A stretch of DNA of 64,000 nucleotides from assembly GCA_964035545.1 (NCBI GenBank), contig OZ037766.1, forward strand, positions 20,325,767-20,389,766. The letters are read 5' to 3'. Shown here piece after piece: positions 11,342-23,550 of this stretch. Within the stretch, counting starts at the first letter, position 1, and every line of letters starts with the position of its first letter. Below the pieces are notes generated by a model, which was not told the origin of the DNA, searched no databases, and saw only the letters and a program-made list of their open reading frames with translations. The translations under genes and the position numbers were made by a program. The stretch is from Bugula neritina. Its lineage: Eukaryota; Bryozoa; Gymnolaemata; Cheilostomatida; Bugulidae.

Positions 11342-14300
11342 AAAGCATTCTCTTTTCAATAACAGAAAAACAATCAGTTCACAAAATAAAACATCTTACA
11401 AAATAAAACACACAGAAGAGAAGAAAGTATGAAGTTAGTCGGAAGAGTGCGCCATGACTAGTTAAGCAGTATCAAACGAAACACGTGTAACAATAATATA
11501 AACAAACAATAGTAGCACACAACATATATACAGCCCGGGTAGCTAATGCCGACGGCTTCTAGCTGTCCGTTTCAGTCATCGGATTTGATGCAGCAGGCTT
11601 TCTATTTCTTCTGTATATCAGTCAAGGATGTGGGACTAGGCCTGGATCTCACTATCTAAGACACTCTTGTGATAAAGAGGCGTCCTACTTTGCTGGTGAT
11701 GAAGCGATTGTGTGTGGGCTGGCCGGGTCTTCTCTTTCTTCTGGCTGCCTGGTGGTCCGGGCTCATTGCCTACCCTTGCCAATGCTACCAGTAGAGGAGG
11801 GGTGATAGTTGGTTTGGTAGCGGTTGCAGTAGTGCCAGCTCTGATCAGCTGGGCAGGTAGCAGGGTCGTGGCTTCATTTTACGTTTTCTGAGTGAGGTCC
11901 AAGTAGTTCATGGCTATGGGGTATCGCCGCCTACCCGGCCAACACAACCTGAAGGAGCTGAGTGACTGTTGGCCAGGTGACTGAGCCGGTTTGGAGGTCT
12001 TTGTTTCTGGATATGTCATGCACTGTCGGGGCTATTCTGCACCCGAGGCTCGGAGTTTTTACCGGTACCGGGTGTACTGTGGTGACATCTCCATGTGGTA
12101 GTCAGCCAGATATCTAAGTGGCTTCCTAGTTCTCTGGCTTCTCTCAAGGATGATTAGCTCTGGCATGCTTGGCTGTTCCATGGGTACTGCGTGTAGAGGG
12201 GCTTCGCCCCACCCACGCCAGGGGCAAAGATGTCCTTCACCTGTGGTACCGTCGGCCCTAAGACCGGCAGGTCTCGACGGGCAAGCTGAGAAGGTGACTC
12301 TGGCTCGAGTTTCGGATCCCACTCTATGGGTCGTGTCACCCTTTCTCTGGTGTTTAGTTGTCGGTTGGGTTCCAGGAGGGAGGAGATTGTCCAACTGCGT
12401 CTGGGCTGGCATGGTATGGTTTCAGACGCTGCTCACTTTAAACAGAGATCTGCTCAGAGCGTTCCAATCGGCATGTGTGGTTGGGCAGCACTTCCACCAC
12501 GCAGTAGGGACCCACAAACTTGGGCTGTAGCTTAGCCGCCTGTCTGCGTCGCCTAGAATAGCTTACGATCCAGACCCAGTTCCCTACCTATAGGGGAGGG
12601 GGTTTCTGAGTCCTCAGTCCAGACCTTCAATTGCTTTTCTCGCAGTGCATCATAGGCCTCTTCCATGATTTTTACTAACTTCCCCCCTGTATTTATGTAC
12701 TGGAGACTTGCGAGCTGGGACATGGCATGTCAGGTGTTCCGGAACCCGTGTCTTTCGACCGAGCATAAGAAAGTTTGGGGTCTCTTGCGTGCTGGAGTGT
12801 GGTGTGTTACGGTAAGCCCGCATGATTTGTGGCAGCACCACATCCCATTCCTCTTGACTCCAGCCTAAGAGTAGGTTCCTGAGGGCATCACCTAACATCC
12901 TGTTGTTCCGCTATATGACTCCGTCCCCTTGCAGGTGATATGGGGTGGTCCGACTCAGATTCACCCCCCATATCCTGCAGAGGTATCTCATCGATTGAGA
13001 CTGGAACTGGGCACCCTGGTCCGTATGTATCCGTTTCGGTAGCCATAATAGCAGAATACCTACTAATCTAGGGCCCAGGCCACTGTAGGGGCTGACGCAT
13101 CTAGAATGACTAGGGTGTCTGCTCACTGGGTGAAGTGGTCCTTGAGCACCAGTATCCAGGTGGTCCCTCTGGTTGAACGGCATAGGCCCGACAAGGTCCC
13201 CCATCACTACTTGTCCGACCGACCAGAATACAGCCGGCATCGGCCAGTGGTTTCCATGGGGCGGCCATGCTTACTAGCTTGGCAGACCTCGCATAGCCGT
13301 ATTTGCATTCGCACGCCCTGAGTCATTTCGGGCCAGTACCATCGCAGCTGCAAACACCTGATGACCTGACTGGCTTCAGCATGAGCCTGTTTATGGGTGT
13401 CCCAGATCAGTTCCTGTTGAAGAGTGCGTGGACATACAACGCGGTCTCTCTTCTGTTGACGATTGTTTGCTGCTAGCGCCATCATCAGAAGGTCATCAGC
13501 ACTGACCTTGAGGGAATCCCAGCGACGACAGAAGAGTTGGAACTCAACGTATTCCTGTAGCTGCTGTTCTTCGCTAGATCGTCGGCCTTTTGTCTTAGCC
13601 TAGAAGATGTCTGCTACCGCGCCGGGTAGCGTCTCTTGAAGTTGGCACAGCTCCTTGATGTTTTGGTACAGTGTGGGGTTAATATGGAGTGCCTAGACGT
13701 CATCTGAGTGGGTTTCGGTTCAAAGATGGCCATGCTCGCAACAATAGACGTCGCCTTTCCCTAACTGTGCCTCGCGTCAAGGCGAGCGAGTTACCTGTCT
13801 CGCCTCTCAATGTGTAGGCATCGCTTACAGTCCTCCACTGGCCGACGACTCATGCCATCAGCGTTATCGTGCTTCTTACCAGGATGGTGCTCTTTCCAGT
13901 AGGAGAACTCAGCAAAAATCTTCAACCAACCAGCCACCTGGCTCAAGGGCTCAACACATTTGCACAGCCGTATCAGTGATGCATGAGTCTGTTCGTAATC
14001 TGAACGTTCTCCCATACAGATATGGCTGGAAGTGCTAGGAGCTCCTTCCTAGTAGTGCAGTAATTCTCGGCGGCCGCGAGAGTCTTGCTATAGTAAGCTA
14101 CAACCACCTCATTTCGACCCTGGAATTAGGTCAGAACAGCTCCCATGCTGTGGTCGCTGGCGCCGGTATCCAGGATAGACTCTTTGGCTAGATAACGATA
14201 TGCCAGAATTGATGCCTCCGTTAAGGAGAGGGTAAGCTTCTTGGATGGTAGCACTGTTGAGCTTGCGGTAGTCCACGCAGAACCTCCAACTACTATCCTT

Positions 14301-15900
14301 GACCAGGACTACTGGAGAGCTCCACGCAACATGGGCAGGCTCAATCAGGTCCCGATCGAGAAGATCTTGTACCTGCCGGCTCACCTCCTTCTCCTTTTTC
14401 GGGCCTAGATGTAGAGTCGGCTGCCTGATGGGGGTGTTGCCAGCTGCCAATGTCTTCGTCTCCGCGACTGAAGACATCACTGTACCCCAGGAGTGGTTGA
14501 GTCAGTACTTGGCGCTCAGTACTACTCGTACAGTTGTCACACGCTCCACCATACAGGTCAGCCAAGTGCTCCGGGACTGTTTTTCAATTGGAATGGGAGG
14601 GGGGGTTCCCTGGGTGTAGGCCAATGTCTCCAGTGCCAGCCCCACATCTGCTTCTTGAATGGAATGGTACTTCCCCACCAGCGTCCCAGCCAATAATCGG
14701 ACGGGTTCCGTAAAGGGGTTGATACACTGCACGAGGAGCTCTCCGACAGTCTAGCTGATTCAGGTTGCTTGCCAGTCGGATTGCTCCGTGCGTTCCCTAC
14801 TTCACTCCCAGACCTGCGATATTCTTGCAGTTGACTCTGCAGTGAAGAGTTGCCTGGGATCTCACTGGAATCGTACAGTCCCGCACTACCCAGACTCCGC
14901 CCACCAAAGGACTGCCAAACTTGTCAACACAGACAGGCTCCTTTCCAGCCATCACCACCGCCGACTTCTGGAAATTCATGTGACACTGGTGTATTTCTAG
15001 AAATGGCATCCCCAGGATGGCGCCCTCCCTCAGCTAGCTGACTATGAACATCGCGTGAATCACTTGGTCACAGACGCGTTCAAGTAGTGAAATGATGCTG
15101 TAAAAAGAAATACATGATCCGTCAGCTAACGTACTATGTGCACCTTCATACTGGCGCCAAGAAAGTCAAAGAGATGCCGCTCAGCAGGTTGGTAGTGCAC
15201 CCAGTATCCAGTAGGAATGTGGCAGCTTTACCCAAAAATTTTCCAAGTAGGAAGTAGCCGCTTCCATACGGCTGGGTGCTCCTGGAGCGGTCAGTCTCTG
15301 GGGGAGACACTACTTGGGTCTGCACAGCAGGCCTCCTCTTCGTCTTGCAGACACTGGAGATTTCTGAGGTTAGGAGGGTAGCTTGCGAAACTCTTGCGAG
15401 TAAGCTGAATCCTCCTCCACCACCTCCTCGGGCAACTCCGCAAACCGGTCACGGAGTGGCCAGGCCAGAGGATCGGGCAGACCTTGCGGTCTCCGAGATC
15501 TCCGAGGTGCCTGCCATCCTGTGTCCTGAGACTCCATCCAGGTACTAAGTGGTCGGGGCGGAGGATCGGGTAGACTTTAGAATCTCCGATGTGCTTGCCA
15601 CTCAGTATCAGCAGATTCCATGGATGTCCTCCTGGGCGTCCTCTGGACCTCTCCCCGGATAGCGCTGGGTTAGGGCAAACGATCGGCGGAAGTTACCGTG
15701 AGCCTTGGTAGTCTAAAAACACCCATCCCCCCTTTCGGGCAGTGTTTCCTCATATGGCCTGCCGCACCACAGCCCCAACAGGTGAGGTGTGGAGGGTGGA
15801 CCGGGTTGTCCCGCGATCGGGGAGCCCCCCTGTCGGTCTGGTGGAGTTGTAGCCTCGTCGCCGCAACCTGCAGGCCCTTCACTATGTCCATCAACATGGT
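11342..15900 (-). pseudogene. Ty3/gypsy retrotransposon 2, gag-pol remnant, GC-rich
   Basis: A heavily broken gag-pol on the minus strand, followed through several frames. In transcript order: a gag zinc knuckle CWGCGAAGHMRKHC (CX2CX4HX4C, about 15740-15795); a retropepsin DTG at 15208-15200 in LLDTGCTTNLL; a reverse transcriptase segment with DLIEPAHVAWSSPVVLV and RFCVDYRKLNSAT (about 14250-14400); an RNase H tail with EHHPGKKHDNADGMSRRP (about 13830-13900); the integrase zinc region with HKQAHAEAS, WYWPEM and CEVCQASKHG (13240-13450); integrase core pieces with HTDQGAQF (about 13015); and RAYRNTPHSSTQETPNFLMLG (about 12750-12830). Many stops and indels show it is dead. Its GC content is far above the flanks. 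Gag upstream of the zinc knuckle and the 5' LTR are missing. Confidence 0.88.
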
Positions 15901-15911
15901 GAGCTGTGTAG

Positions 15912-15968
15912 ATGAACGAAAAATCGCAATTAACGATAAGCACCATTTGATTAGTCAATAGAATTTTA
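15912..15968 (+). repeat. Shared junction repeat, copy B
   Basis: Matches 10399-10453 (GAACGAAAAATCGC to CAATAGAATTTTA) and starts about where the GC-rich gag sequence of gypsy 2 stops. The same orientation and the same position relative to a retroelement edge suggest a common insertion or recombination history. Confidence 0.6.
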
Positions 15969-16158
15969 GCAACAGTAATTATTTCATTTTTATCACATTT
16001 CTTTATTTGGCAATTTTCTGTTGTTTGTATCCCGTGCAAGACTCATTCACAGACTATTTGTTATGTGTTTCGTTCAACGAGTGTGTGGCTGGTCATAACG
16101 AGAAGGTAACTCACGAAAATCGTCACACGGTCTTATAATGCTTGCTTCTCACCTGCAA

Positions 16159-16354
16159 AGGCCGTGACTGGTACCAGTGAATATTATTGTTTTACCCTCA
16201 CAGTTAACAAAAGATTGACTGCCAAGAGAGTATCAGCAAATGATAAAACAATACAAACTGCTGTTTTACTCCAAGATGCACTTTATGTAAACGAGGTAAA
16301 TTTTGTTCGCCCAGGAGTGGAACATTCTGGCGTATGCATATATGATGAGAACTG
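16159..16354 (+). CDS. Candidate orphan exon, unknown protein
   Basis: A 196-bp open stretch bounded by a possible acceptor (CACCTGCAAAG before 16159) and a strong donor (GTGAGTAGG at 16355). It encodes SEYYCFTLTVNKRLTAKR, VSANDKTIQTAVLLQDALYV and NEVNFVRPGVEHSGVCIYD; the mix of charged and polar residues is more protein-like than most AT-rich chance frames here. A second open stretch follows at 16381-16593 (HFTGLPWRIKAGHQ, SGHRLHSMEESTAY). I do not recognise either. They may be exons of a host gene or pieces of an unknown mobile element. Confidence 0.3.
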
Positions 16355-16599
16355 GTGAGTAGGTTGGGTTCTAAACAAATTTGGGAAATGAAAAAATCTG
16401 CCCATTAAATTTATGCATTTCTATGGACATACCTACTCACTTCACTGGCCTTCCGTGGAGGATAAAGGCTGGGCACCAAAACAATGTGTGCTATATTATG
16501 TCAGGACACCGACTACATTCAATGGAAGAAAGCACTGCCTACAGGTATATGATGCAACCTTCCTCTGATGAATATTATTCAGGCTTTATGTAAAAGTTT

Positions 16600-17930
16600 T
16601 GTGCAGACTTTCGTAAATATGCCATTCAATAATAAATGATAATTATACAATTTTTCTTTTCTCATTTACTAGATTTAAATCTATTGTCCTTTTAAATTGT
16701 AATCGTTTACTGGTTTTACCTAAAATTAACACAGTTTAATCAATTTTATGAAGTATAATGATTAACGATATTCAAATTAAATTTAAATGTTATGAAAATG
16801 ATTGCAGATAATATGTAAGCAATTTTGGTATTTTTAATGACTTTATGCATATTCCAGTAACCGTATAAAGTGTAGTTTTAAATATAAGCAAAAATCGAAA
16901 AAACTCGTCACTTTAATCCAAAATTTTTCTATGAAGGAACAATATACAAACGTTCAGTTTTTAATATAATATAATATACACCAACATATTTAGAATGAAA
17001 CCACTTTTAAAAAAATTCATTTATACCAACATTGAGTTTTCCCCTCACGAAATAGTGAATAAATTTCATATTTTTAGAATTTCAGCACGCAATTGTGATG
17101 AAACTTATGCCAGTAAAAAGCTGAAACTTTTTTAATGTGATATGTATAATGTAGTTGTTAGGTGCTAAAAATATCAAGATCATAGCTATTTGTAAAAGGT
17201 AAATTTTAAGTGCCAGAAAATTGACGATTTTCAAAAAATAACAAATTTTTGGCCTAAAAACGTATTGCAACAGAAAATGTTTCTCAACACTTGTGGCAGA
17301 TTTTTTGCCTTAATTTAATTAAAGTCATGTAAAACTATCATCCATAAAAGTATGAAAGGTTTGTCTTGAATCGTCTTTGAGATACAAACCCCTTCAGCAC
17401 GTAAACCCATGAAAAAAAAGTGCCATAACTACAAAACTACTTTTTCAATTGACATATTTCGGAATACCATACTAGAGTCTCAAAAAAATCTGAGATAGGT
17501 CTGTGAAAATCCTCAAAAACCTTGTTGAGTTGGCGTACAAATTTAAAATTATTTAATAAAGTAATAAAAATTCTGGCTATTTGCATGGAGAACAAGTAGA
17601 AACACTCAGCCACCAACTAAGAAAATGGAGCATTGCTAAACAGAACATGGTTAAAATGAGCCGCCCTCAGTGGTCTAAAATCAGACAGTTGTGATCTTAT
17701 AGTTTAATAGAAGTGATGACAGTGCACTTCTTGCTCTACACTGGACACTGTACCTAAATCTTTCCATTGACAAATTTGAACATGTAATGTATAAAGATGA
17801 TAGCAAAGATATATGTGAATGTGTTAATACTGTTAATACTGTTAATTATTGGATTCTTAGATAAATAGATTACACTAAGGCTTTGCACGTATTTAGTGTT
17901 TTTTCCCTGTAAATTTTCTTATATACAAGT
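16600..17930. other. No recognisable gene
   Basis: AT-rich DNA with stops in every frame on both strands. Neither splice-linked exons nor a repeat with clear ends was found. Confidence 0.6.
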
Positions 17931-17934
17931 TGAG

Positions 17935-18919
17935 TTATTTACCAATTCGAATTACACACAAAACAATATTATTTTTCCTAAATGCTAATACGTAATTAAT
18001 GATGTAATGAAGGTTCGGACAAGGGGGGACAATTACTTTATAAAGTAATGCAAGGAATGTAAAGACAGATACTGCACAACAAGTTATATACCCAAATACA
18101 CCATTAAACAAAGCAGAGAGCATTAGTACATAAATAGCATAATATCCAAAGCCCCTTAGCCCAGGATCGTCAGTAGAAAAACTGAACATCTTAAATACAA
18201 ACCTATGTAAATTGCTATAAAATTCAAGAGAAATGGTTTAAAATTAGATGCCATGGCTGGATGAACAGCATCTATATTCTGCAGAAACCAATCAGGCAAA
18301 AATATATGACTAATATGTATTGATACTAAGAATGTCATGCACTCTTCTCCATAATGCCTCAAAGAATAAAAAACTACATCAACTTTGCAGGACTTCTATA
18401 ATGAAAACTTTTGTCAATATATTAACACTTCTGCAACAGTTTCATAACTACATTCACCACATAAGTAAATTTTAAACAATAAGTTAGATAGAATTAATTC
18501 TAAACCAACAACAGAAGAAATAGAGGCGTAAATTCAATGTAACATAGGCAACCATGTAACCAGGAGTCAAGAGTTGTTGTTTCATCTTGGGAAGTTTTAA
18601 CTAGCGCATTAGCAACTGCATGGCTGCTTTATTGAACAACAATGTGGGCTGGTGACACTGGGGACTTACCAACATGCACAGAATTTGAGAGCTGAAACTC
18701 ACTGAATAAGGCAATGGTACTAAAACCCCCTAACAGTACAGTATATTGGTTTGTTGCACAACACACATTTATTACAGGATGAAAACAGTGGCTGGATTTA
18801 TCTAACACAGCTTGGTTGTCCAATTACCCCTAAAACTGCAATAAGACACTTACTCATTATCAGATGGCGAACTGGACCGGCTTCCAAAGGGTAAAGAGAC
18901 GGCCCTTGTGAGTGACATG
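17935..18919 (-). CDS. Putative multi-pass membrane protein gene, frame break inside
   Basis: A candidate first exon has ATG at 18919 and reads SLTRAVSLPFGSRSSSPSDN, with a good donor GTAAGTG near 18853. Its two leftover bases join in phase to a second exon opening near 18360 after TTCTTTGAG, reading HYGEECMTFLVSIHISHIF, LPDWFLQNIDAVHPAMASNF and KPFLLNFIAIYIG. Immediately after, in another frame and only about 20 bp away, begins FSTDDPGLRGFGYYAIYVLM then LSALFNGVFGYITCCAVSVF. The latter parts are strongly hydrophobic, as for several membrane helices. The gap is too short for an animal intron, so this is either a 1-base break in a decaying gene, a sequence error, or chance. The family is not recognised. 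Confidence 0.35.
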
Positions 18920-18945
18920 GTTACAATCTTCCTACAATCTATACA

Positions 18946-20840
18946 AAATATCAAGAAGTTAGCAACAATAATGGCTGCATAATATTATATATCAAATAAA
19001 CTATATGTAGGGCTACCAATACAACCTAAAATTTATAAAAGATGGCAAAAAACTGCACATTACTATATATCTACTGTGTGTACGTACATGTAGATATAAC
19101 CATAGATATATGTATAACCAAATGTTTTCATCTAATTAAATCATCACTATATATACAATATTATCATTAACTCAAAGAGATATTTAAGTCCTTTCCATTT
19201 GAAGTTCAATTGCTAAGATAATAGACTTGCACAACTATTAAAAGCTTGCAAGACTGTCTCAGTTTTTGTCTCATGGTAATTCCAGCAATTAAATAGATTG
19301 CAATAATTATAAGGAGTGGGAAATGCCTTCGAGTTAAAACAGAAATTCACTGACTGGGTAGTTTTAGCAAAAGTATCAGAAAAGAAAGATAATTGCTATT
19401 CCTATAAATTCGAGCAACCTTTGACTTGTTAGAAAAAAATTTAGGCTTTTTACATTTTTAAATAAGCTAGCATACCCTTTTCAGAGGTCCCCAATGCTCC
19501 CCCTCCCCAGCACACAATAAGAGTTGCGGTTTCAAAAAACAAAATTTTCGGAGCAAAATAGACTTAAACTTATTTTTGTAGTTTCGGTTTATGAGTAATG
19601 CTAGAGTGCCACGTCAGCATTGCTCAATAACCAAACCACAAAAACGCTTTCAAGCTTATCTCCATCAAAATTATCCATGAAGAAATATTTTTAAAAAGAT
19701 TTTTGAGCTGCTCATGTGTGCTTATACCAAATATCTATCTTCTAAAATAACAATTCTATAGCATAATTAGAATTTTAAGTAGAAGCCAAACTTCAAAATC
19801 TTTAATGAGTTTGCTCTTTATACAAAGGTTCAACCTATTCACTTTGGGAGGACACAACTCTTAATTGTAAAGGAAATATCAGAGACTTCTGAAAAGAGTC
19901 TATTGTAATGACCAATTAAATATTCCTATGCTGCAATTTGACCTTAGCATATACTTTATATATTATGGAGTTCAGTTTATATAAAATAAACAGCTAACTT
20001 GGGCTTCAAAGTAATAGTTGAGTATAATATATTACCTAGAGCAGCCCTTATGACGTATGCAGCTTTCATTTAAAAACCTACGTTGTATTAAAACATCAAA
20101 ATTAATAACCTATCAGTTGCCTACATGCTACTTTATGGTTAGTCTCTGTATTGAAAGAAACTTCAATTAGCTACCAAATACAACTGAAATTAATAAAATG
20201 CTGATTCCTGAACTTTTATCATTACATTACAGAAATTTCAGGCTTAAATTTAAAAATAAGTTCTTATCCTGTAAACAAGTCCTAAAAAAAACTTGGCCAC
20301 TTAGTTTAATCATCCTGTTATCAGTTATGATATAATGCTTTTGTATCATTATGATTGACATATTGACACTAGTATATTGCATCTACTGTGTAAATCTATT
20401 TTATGGAAAAAAGAAAAAAGGCTCAAATAAGTATTACTTAGGTGTCATTTGACCTCATGTAATGCCTTCAACAAATCCATTAGCCCTCAAAGAACATAAA
20501 ATTGATTTTTCTGCTGCACATATCTTTATGGTAGGTCAACAAGATAACGTTTAACCGTTTTAATATTATAAAACGTGCAAGTGGGCCAAATCGAGTTTCA
20601 CACTCTTCTTACCATTGCAAACAAATAGAATATTCAGTCATTTGTCAGTATCAGTAGTCGTTATCTATTCAACATCAAAAGTTAAAACTTTTATCTTACT
20701 AATAATAATTATAGTGTTACAAATAATTTATCCACTTTAATAATCATATGGTATATAACTAATTAAAAATTTATTCCAATTTTAATTAGTAATCTATTGT
20801 GAACATATTTTATTATGGTAGCGATGTATTGTTATGTAAT
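18946..20840. other. No recognisable gene
   Basis: AT-rich intergenic or intronic DNA. No open frame above noise, no element ends recognised. Confidence 0.6.
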
Positions 20841-20844
20841 ATGC

Positions 20845-22460
20845 TTGTCAGAAAAGACTGCTTTGCTTCATGCCTTGCTTAAAAAAGACACTCCTTAGGT
20901 TTGGTCACAGAAATATGATGAAACCTTTAAGCAAGTAAAAATAACACCAGTGTTAGCTCCATATTCACCGGAAAGGCACACAATAGCAACAACAGATACT
21001 AATAGACAAGGACTTGGGGCTACACTTAGTCAGATTCAGCCTGACGGAACTCAAAGATTGGTAGCAGCAGTTAGTTATTCTTCGACAGAGACTGAGCAGA
21101 GGTATGCTGCCATTGAGCTTGAAAGTCTTGGTGTGGGCTATAGAATGATTATCTCAGAAGATTCTAGGAATAAAGGATGTTCTCATAGAAACTGATCATC
21201 GACCTCTTGCGATCCTCTTTAAAAAAATGTTCCTAGATAGGTTACCACCTTGAATACAGGGATTCAATGATAATTTATAATGAAATTAGATATACGAAAA
21301 AGTCAAGAAATACCTCAACAGATGCTCTGTCTAGGAACACATGCAGCACACGAGAGGACACGAATTATGTCAGAGTTGAAGAGATTGAACATGTAAAGAA
21401 GATGGTAGTACCAAATGGCTCTGACAAAAGACTAAAAATTTTGCAAAAAAACAACGCAAAGATTCTGAGCTCTATAGAGTTATTAGGTTTGTAGAAACTG
21501 AGTGGCCTCCCTATCTCTCATCAGTAGATAATTTGATCAAACCGTTTTATGACAGGAAATCATTGCTCACTATGAATAAGGATTCTTGATGCTAGCAAAT
21601 AGACTGGTTATTCCTCTATCTCAGAGAGACCAGGTGATGCAGGATCTCCATTGAGGGCATCTCGGCATCAGTAAATGCTTATCCATAGCAAAAAACAGCT
21701 TGTGGTGGCTGTCAATGTTTAATGCTATTGAGGAAACGATAATGGGATGTGCAGAATGTTAATCAAACACTATTATAAAAAGAGAGCCCCTGAGACCTAC
21801 TGCAGCGCCTACTACGCTGTGGCAGATGCTTGGTACAGATATTCTTCAGTACCAAGGCCAAATATATTTAATAGTGATTGACTACTAATTAAAGCACCCT
21901 GAATTGGCACTCCTACGTGCAGCTAATTTCACACAGACAAAAGTTATATTAACAATGAAGTCGATGTTTTCTAGATGAAGTCTATAAAACATTGACCATC
22001 GCGAAATTGGCGGTGTTTGATAATGGACCTCAGAATGACAGCCAGGAATTTTCTGCATTTGCAGAGGACTATGGGTTTCAGCATTTTACAAGCAGTCCAC
22101 ACTATCCTAGAGGAAACGAAGCAGCAGAACGTGCTGCTGTACAAAGTATTAGGAACATGTTAAAAAAGAAACAAGATACAAAAATTTGGCATCGTTAGCT
22201 TATTTTTCCTCTCCACTATTTAGAATGTATTTTACAGCAGAGCTCCTTGTGGAGTAATAAACTACGCACAACGTTGGTAACACATCCTGATGATCTGTTA
22301 CCGAAGCTACCAGATCATGGCAGCTTTAAGGTGGCTAATAACCAATACAAATACAAAATAAAAAAGAATCATGATAAAAATCCAAAGAAAAATTCCCTCA
22401 AGCTTCTTGTAGAGGGAGAACTGGTTCTTGTTAAGATAACACCAGAGAAAGACTAACCAG
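20845..22460 (+). pseudogene. Ty3/gypsy retrotransposon 3, RT-RNase H-integrase remnant
   Basis: The 3' half of a Ty3/gypsy pol gene in several frames. Visible in order: KTALLHALLKKDT and FKQVKITPVLAPYSPERHT (end of reverse transcriptase, about 20850-20980); TTDTNRQGLGATLSQIQPDG and SYSSTETEQRYAAIELESLG (RNase H); the integrase zinc region with WGHLGISKCL, LWWLSMF and GCAEC (about 21640-21760); the core with YLIVIDY (first Asp), AVFDNGPQNDSQEF (second Asp) and RGNEAAERAA (catalytic Glu); then a basic tail to about 22460. Numerous stops and frameshifts make it inactive. Its 3' LTR follows at 22852. Confidence 0.87.
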
Positions 22461-22851
22461 TGGGCAACCAGATGAGATGTCCTGCATAGTTCAAATAGCT
22501 GCTGATACAGGAAGCTTTGTTAAACTAGGTCAGATGTGGTACCTTTGCCATCCTGTGTACCTTGGTCTTAGGGAATCTAAGAGACCTATTTGGTTTAATA
22601 ATTATAAATGTGTGTTCTGTCAACATGTGCATAAACTAAAAGGATAACAATGGTTGTATTTAGATATTACTGCATCATAAAAATTAATCATAAACCCTTG
22701 CTACATCATAGTTTATTCACCTTATTTTTAATCATATATTAGTATGGCTTTGTAACATCATTGCTTACTTATGTTGCTGTTATGTTCGCTTTAAAAAGTT
22801 ATGTAGTTTTGACTTGTTTAATATTCTACAAGAACACTTAAAAGGAGATGT

Positions 22852-23036
22852 TGTAATATGTAATTTGCAGTTGTTTGTTCTCATTATAATCACATGTTAT
22901 GTACTTTGTAATTGTGTTTCCCTATTCTTTATATCAACGACTCATTATATATCAGTTTTCAACGGTTTTCGTTTTAAGTGCTGGATGTACTGAATAAAGA
23001 TTAAGAACAATCAATAAATCTATTTAGTTATAAACA
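22852..23036 (+). repeat. 3' LTR of gypsy element 3
   Basis: A purine tract (AAAAGGAGATG, 22840-22850) is followed by TGTAATATG..., with TTATATATC upstream of GAATAAAGA and an inferred end at TATAAACA. The TG...CA ends and the position after pol fit a short (about 185 bp) gypsy LTR. It resembles the LTR at 9021-9159 in length and starting bases, so gypsy 1 and 3 may be related families. Confidence 0.6.
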
Positions 23037-23112
23037 GATTAGATATCAACATAAACCAATGTAATTACTAAAACACATGCCTTGCATTTGTCATGGCTAC
23101 TTCAGTCAATAT

Positions 23113-23550
23113 CTATGGTGTATTTGTTGCAGATTGTTTAAATTTGAGACAATACCACGCTGGGGCGGTGTTTTGAGAGGATAGTCCCAGCAGCAAGCTC
23201 AATGTCGAAGATTTTTCAGACCATGTTTGAAGACATTTTTGAACTTCAGCCATGGCTTTCAGTCTGTTCATAATTTCCATTCTGTTTGAAGGTTCGACCC
23301 AATCAGGTCTAGTGGGAGTGTTGAGCAGAATTTTAAAGCATGCTAAGTAAGCTGTGCTCTCGCTGCCATAGAGCTCACCGTAGCGCTCTTTCAGGCTGTT
23401 GAATTTTACCATATATAATTGTTCTACCTTTCTTTTCCAAGACACTGGCAGTGTAAACAGAGGGTCCAGCAGCAGTCTTGATTGCTCTAAGCATAGCCTA
23501 GAATTTAGATGTCTTTCAAGAGCTTCATCCTGAGTACAGAGTGGGTCCAT
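23113..23550 (-). CDS. Orphan 145-residue open frame, unknown
   Basis: An uninterrupted frame from ATG 23550 to a stop near 23113, less AT-rich and more protein-like than its surroundings. Segments include DEALERHLNSRLCLEQSRLL, FTLPVSWKRKVEQLYMVKFN, ERYGELYGSESTAYLACF, TRPDWVEPSNRMEIMNRLKA and EVQKCLQTWSEKSSTLSLLL. It looks mainly helical with no signal peptide or membrane helix. It lies between a gypsy LTR and a LINE endonuclease fragment on the same strand, so it may be an exon of a host gene or part of a transposon protein. I do not recognise the family. Confidence 0.4.
   Translation of the reverse strand: MDPLCTQDEALERHLNSRLCLEQSRLLLDPLFTLPVSWKRKVEQLYMVKFNSLKERYGELYGSESTAYLACFKILLNTPTRPDWVEPSNRMEIMNRLKAMAEVQKCLQTWSEKSSTLSLLLGLSSQNTAPAWYCLKFKQSATNTP

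Noticed and set aside
12059-12535. Plus-strand frames of 69-126 codons
   Set aside because: Antisense shadows of the GC-rich gypsy 2 pol remnant; high GC lengthens chance frames.
18186-18204. A 17-20-bp intron with GT...AG ends
   Set aside because: Too short for an animal spliceosomal intron; a frame lesion or chance is more likely.
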